A DNA stretch of 8,587 nt from a bacterium. GTDB taxonomy: Bacteria > CBDUZB01 > JAGLHV01. The stretch spans positions 1-8,587 of the forward strand of contig JAGLYT010000053.1 in assembly GCA_023132075.1 (NCBI GenBank). The letters are read 5' to 3'. The stretch's first letter is position 1, and each line of letters opens with the position of its first letter. Shown in pieces: positions 6,281 through 8,587 of the stretch. The position numbers and the translations under genes are program-made. Under the pieces are notes generated by a model. It was not told the origin of the DNA. It searched no databases and saw only the letters and a program-made list of their open reading frames with translations.

Positions 6281-7030
6281 ATGAAAAAATTTTTTTGTTC
6301 GTTTATTTTATGTTTTTGCCTGGGAATTATGTTCTCAGCCTGTAGTCATTTAAGTATTGATTATGAATTTAATCCGGGGGAAAGCTTTACTAACATTCAA
6401 GGTGCTTTTAGTAAAAAGAGCTTAACCGCTTACAAAGGATATATGTATTATTTCCATAGAAAACCGGACAAACCTTCTCTCCCCTGGGATAATGCCGAAT
6501 TGCATTCTCCGGCAAACATAAATGGCGGTAATGATATCCTGCAGTGTTGGAATCAGGTTGACGGAAACGAAAGAACCTTAAATTTTTATTGCGGAGGCAG
6601 CGCTACAACCCCCGCTACACCTCCTGCAGGCACTTATCAGGTAAATGTTCCGCCAAAAACCTTTACTTTTAACGGGGTAACATCTAAAACCATTGATGCC
6701 GACTTGAATAATATTTACATGCCGGCTATAAAACTCACAGTAGACTCAAGCGGGAAAATAAGTCAAATAGACTGGCAGTGGTGGAAAAAAACAATTACCG
6801 GTTGGGTTCAGCCTTCGGATAGTGAACTTGCCAGTAACTTAAAAAATGCGGGTTTTTCTATCGGAAAAACTAACTGGGAAGGTGATCCGGCTACAAGCAG
6901 GGTAGGCGGAAACATAAATTTAACCACTAACGGCAGCGTTGCCCCTCCTGTCCAAATTTTTTCACCGGCTGTCCTGAGAATCAATTACTCAGACAAGGAT
7001 GATTATCATTTTGGTTTTGAATGGAGATAA
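6281..7030 (+). CDS. Lipoprotein of unknown function, probable integron cassette cargo
   Basis: The 249-residue protein starts with a basic MKK, a hydrophobic core rich in Phe and Cys, and a lipobox FSAC, so cleavage before C21 and lipid attachment are expected. The mature protein would be anchored to the outer or inner membrane, facing the periplasm. It is rich in Trp, Asn, Gly and Thr, with a Pro/Thr-rich linker (ATTPATPPAGTY at about 108-119) followed by beta-rich sequence (VNVPPKTFTFNG) and a Trp cluster (DWQWWKKTITGW at about 164-175). I recognise no family and no catalytic motif. It is the only plus-strand gene in the window and starts 28 bases after the attC cut point, the usual place for a cassette gene. 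No attC follows its stop codon. It faces the beta-barrel gene tail to tail, 69 bases apart. Confidence 0.88.
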   Translation: MKKFFCSFILCFCLGIMFSACSHLSIDYEFNPGESFTNIQGAFSKKSLTAYKGYMYYFHRKPDKPSLPWDNAELHSPANINGGNDILQCWNQVDGNERTLNFYCGGSATTPATPPAGTYQVNVPPKTFTFNGVTSKTIDADLNNIYMPAIKLTVDSSGKISQIDWQWWKKTITGWVQPSDSELASNLKNAGFSIGKTNWEGDPATSRVGGNINLTTNGSVAPPVQIFSPAVLRINYSDKDDYHFGFEWR

Positions 7031-7099
7031 AGGAAATAAAAAAACATTATTGATATCATTTGCATTTAAGAATAAATAGGAGCAGGTTTGTTTTGTTTT

Positions 7100-7603
7100 T
7101 TAAATAAAACGAAATATATAACCTATTTGAAAAATAGCCCAATATGGTAAAGAACTAAAGTCTCCTCTTTTGACATTAAATACCTTTCCCACTCCTATTT
7201 CCAGAAAGACCTTTTTGTAATTCCAATCATAAACCGGCCCCAAATACGAGTAGTCACAACCTAAATCCTGAGCCCTTCCGACTGCAATTCCCAAACTACG
7301 AAAAGTCCCGGCATTATTCTTTAATTTATATCCTAAATTGAACTGGATTCCGTTTATAGATTCATCCGAATACATTCCTGAAACACGTAATCCAACCGGA
7401 CCAAACCAATAACCTATAGTACCATTGAAAAAAGACGGCGAACCCATAACCACCCCTGCTTCAAAATACGAATTTTCTTTTAAAATCTTTAGGCTTTTCT
7501 CAACCTGCTCTTGAGCTAAACCATCCATTGTAAATGTAGTTAATAAGGTAAGAATTACAAAAAAATTTAGTAATAAATTCAATATTATTCTAATTATTTT
7601 CAT
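7100..7603 (-). CDS. Exported beta-barrel-like outer membrane protein, function unknown
   Basis: The 167-residue protein has a long signal peptide (MKIIRIILNLLLNFFVILTLL, likely cleaved in GLA/QEQ at about residues 30-31). The mature part of about 136 residues alternates polar and hydrophobic residues in short strands (YFEAGVVMG, GTIGYWFGPVGLRVSGMY, IQFNLGYKL, SLGIAVG, KVFLEIGVGKVF, WAIFQIGYIFRFI) and ends in aromatic residues, the pattern of a small eight-stranded outer-membrane barrel. No named family is recognised. Its ATG overlaps the stop of the upstream methyltransferase (TAATG, one base shared) and no Shine-Dalgarno sequence is seen, so translation probably depends on ribosomes finishing the upstream gene. 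This coupling is the main clue that the two genes are used together. Confidence 0.8.
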   Translation of the reverse strand: MKIIRIILNLLLNFFVILTLLTTFTMDGLAQEQVEKSLKILKENSYFEAGVVMGSPSFFNGTIGYWFGPVGLRVSGMYSDESINGIQFNLGYKLKNNAGTFRSLGIAVGRAQDLGCDYSYLGPVYDWNYKKVFLEIGVGKVFNVKRGDFSSLPYWAIFQIGYIFRFI

Positions 7604-8457
7604 TAAATAATATCAGGGACGGTTTTTTTATAAAGAAGAAGGCGATATGATTTAAAAATTGAAAAATTTTCGGCATTTCTTCCACCGCTAAAATATTTTC
7701 GCTCAATCTTTTCTATTTTTTTCTTATATTTCCATTGAAGAAACTTAGAAAAGAGGGGATAATTACTATTTAAAAAATAAAGAACCAAATCCCAAATAGG
7801 ATTACCAACCTCTTCGAAAAAATCACTTACAACCTTTAAGTTTGGAAGTGTTTCTTTGGTAATGTCAATATCTTTTATCGGGTGAAAAGCGTATTGGGAA
7901 ATAAGGTCATAAAATTTAACTAATTTGTGTCCTCCTCCAAGCATACTCTTGCCTTCGGCATCCGTTTTGAAAAAATCACATATCAGAAGATACCCATCCT
8001 TATTTAAAAGCCGGAGTGATTTTTGTAATGCTTTTTCTAAATTGATATATTGGAAACTTTCGCTAAACAAAATTAAATCATATCGATTTTCCGTTTCCAA
8101 ATCTTCATAGTAACATTCAAAGATATGACTTTTTCCCTGCAATATATTATGTGCATGTCTGGTGAGAATCGAACTTGGAGAAACACAATCCACCTTATAT
8201 CCTTTATTTACCAATTCCAATGCAACCCTGCCATTACCACATCCAACATCCAGGATGGTTTTAGTCCCTTTAGGAATATGCGAAAGTAAAAACCTGGAAT
8301 AATTCTTTTGAGCTTGTGATAAATTGTGAATATTTACTTCAAGACCGTCTGTCCAATATCCATAATGCAGGTGTTCCATTCCTAAAAAATACTTACCAAA
8401 AACTAAACCAATTTCCAATCCTACTTCCCGCGAATTAACCTTTTTATGTTTACTCAT
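7603..8457 (-). CDS. Class I SAM-dependent methyltransferase
   Basis: The 284-residue protein has an N-terminal cap with LHYGYW (30-35) and SQAQKNY (47-53), a pattern shared with small-molecule methyltransferases of the sarcosine/tocopherol type. Motif I is ILDVGCGNG (68-76). The following strand is YKVDCVSPS (87-95), the post-I acidic segment EDLETENRYDLILFSESFQYI lies at about 118-138, and GYLLICDFF at 155-163 is the motif III strand. The C-terminal part (about 190-284) carries KYFSGGRNAENF and a closing Y-R-L-L-L-Y-K-K, typical of methyltransferases acting on lipids or small metabolites. The substrate is unknown. There is no zinc ribbon, so it differs in class from the methyltransferase at 1004-1879. 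The ATG at 8457 has GGGGAG eight bases upstream. The stop overlaps the start of the beta-barrel gene. Confidence 0.9.
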   Translation of the reverse strand: MSKHKKVNSREVGLEIGLVFGKYFLGMEHLHYGYWTDGLEVNIHNLSQAQKNYSRFLLSHIPKGTKTILDVGCGNGRVALELVNKGYKVDCVSPSSILTRHAHNILQGKSHIFECYYEDLETENRYDLILFSESFQYINLEKALQKSLRLLNKDGYLLICDFFKTDAEGKSMLGGGHKLVKFYDLISQYAFHPIKDIDITKETLPNLKVVSDFFEEVGNPIWDLVLYFLNSNYPLFSKFLQWKYKKKIEKIERKYFSGGRNAENFSIFKSYRLLLYKKTVPDII

Positions 8458-8499
8458 ACTATTATCTCCCCTAATCCAAAATAATTTTTATATTTAAGT

Positions 8500-8521
8500 T
8501 TCCCTAATAAAATATAGGGAA
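8500..8521. repeat. Perfect inverted repeat upstream of the methyltransferase, possible operator
   Basis: TTCCCTA (8500-8506) and TAGGGAA (8515-8521) are perfect 7-base inverted arms around an 8-base AT spacer, 43-64 bases before the start codon at 8457. No T run follows on either strand, so it is not an intrinsic terminator. A TATAAA box on the minus strand (8487-8492) lies just downstream, which would put the palindrome in the -35 region of a promoter. That is the position of a repressor or activator site. Confidence 0.35.
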
Positions 8522-8562
8522 TGCCGTCTATTTACTCTTATATCTTACCCTCTTAAACTATT

Positions 8563-8578
8563 CCGCAGCAAGCTGCGG
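8563..8578. repeat. REP-like GC-rich palindrome
   Basis: CCGCAGC and GCTGCGG form a perfect 7-base hairpin around AA. With one bulged G it extends to TTCC and GGGAA. It is much richer in G and C than its surroundings and resembles the dispersed CCCGCAGC-type palindromes of many environmental genomes. The window ends nine bases later, so any partner copy is out of view. Confidence 0.5.
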
Positions 8579-8587
8579 GAAATCGAA

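Noticed and set aside
7031-7099. Search for a second attC after the lipoprotein stop
   Set aside because: No RYYYAAC...GTTRRRY pair with pairing arms exists here. Isolated matches elsewhere (for example GTTAAAT near 947 and 999, GTTGGGT near 6811, ATTTAAC near 6917 and 7914) have no partner box or hairpin.

Overview
The window is AT-rich DNA (low GC by eye) with tightly spaced genes, Sec signal peptides, a lipoprotein and a probable outer-membrane beta-barrel, so the source is most likely a Gram-negative (diderm) bacterium. The set of genes (zinc-ribbon methyltransferase, CX4CX2C radical SAM protein, DRE-TIM aldolase, MORN-repeat protein) and the GGTAGC-type palindromic intergenic repeat fit an uncultured lineage such as Omnitrophota. 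That placement is only an impression; no rRNA or marker gene is present.

Layout. Positions 1-910 hold the signal-peptide end of a secreted protein running off the left edge and a small two-helix membrane protein, both on the minus strand. Positions 1004-1879 (minus) encode a methyltransferase with an N-terminal zinc ribbon. Positions 2018-3684 (minus) hold a secreted protein of fifteen 24-residue MORN-type repeats followed closely by a small zincin-family metalloprotease. Positions 3685-3962 contain an 86-bp element with inverted termini and a short terminator. Positions 3963-5877 (minus) form a two-gene unit: a DRE-TIM aldolase and then a radical SAM protein. Positions 5889-6198 contain no gene. 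Positions 6199-6259 are a well-formed integron attC recombination site. It is followed at once by the only plus-strand gene, a lipoprotein of unknown function (6281-7030). Positions 7100-8457 (minus) are a translationally coupled pair, a methyltransferase and a beta-barrel-like exported protein. The right edge carries two small palindromes.

The most notable signal is the attC site. It has the R''/R' core boxes, L''/L' pairing, two extrahelical bases six nucleotides apart on the left arm, and the same arm spacing as the well-known aadA7 attC. The ribosome binding site and start codon of the lipoprotein gene lie just beyond the crossover point, as in integron gene cassettes. No second attC and no integrase gene are visible, so this is either the edge of an array, an eroded array, or a cassette inserted outside an array. 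The remaining genes look like ordinary chromosomal or accessory genes of envelope and small-molecule metabolism.
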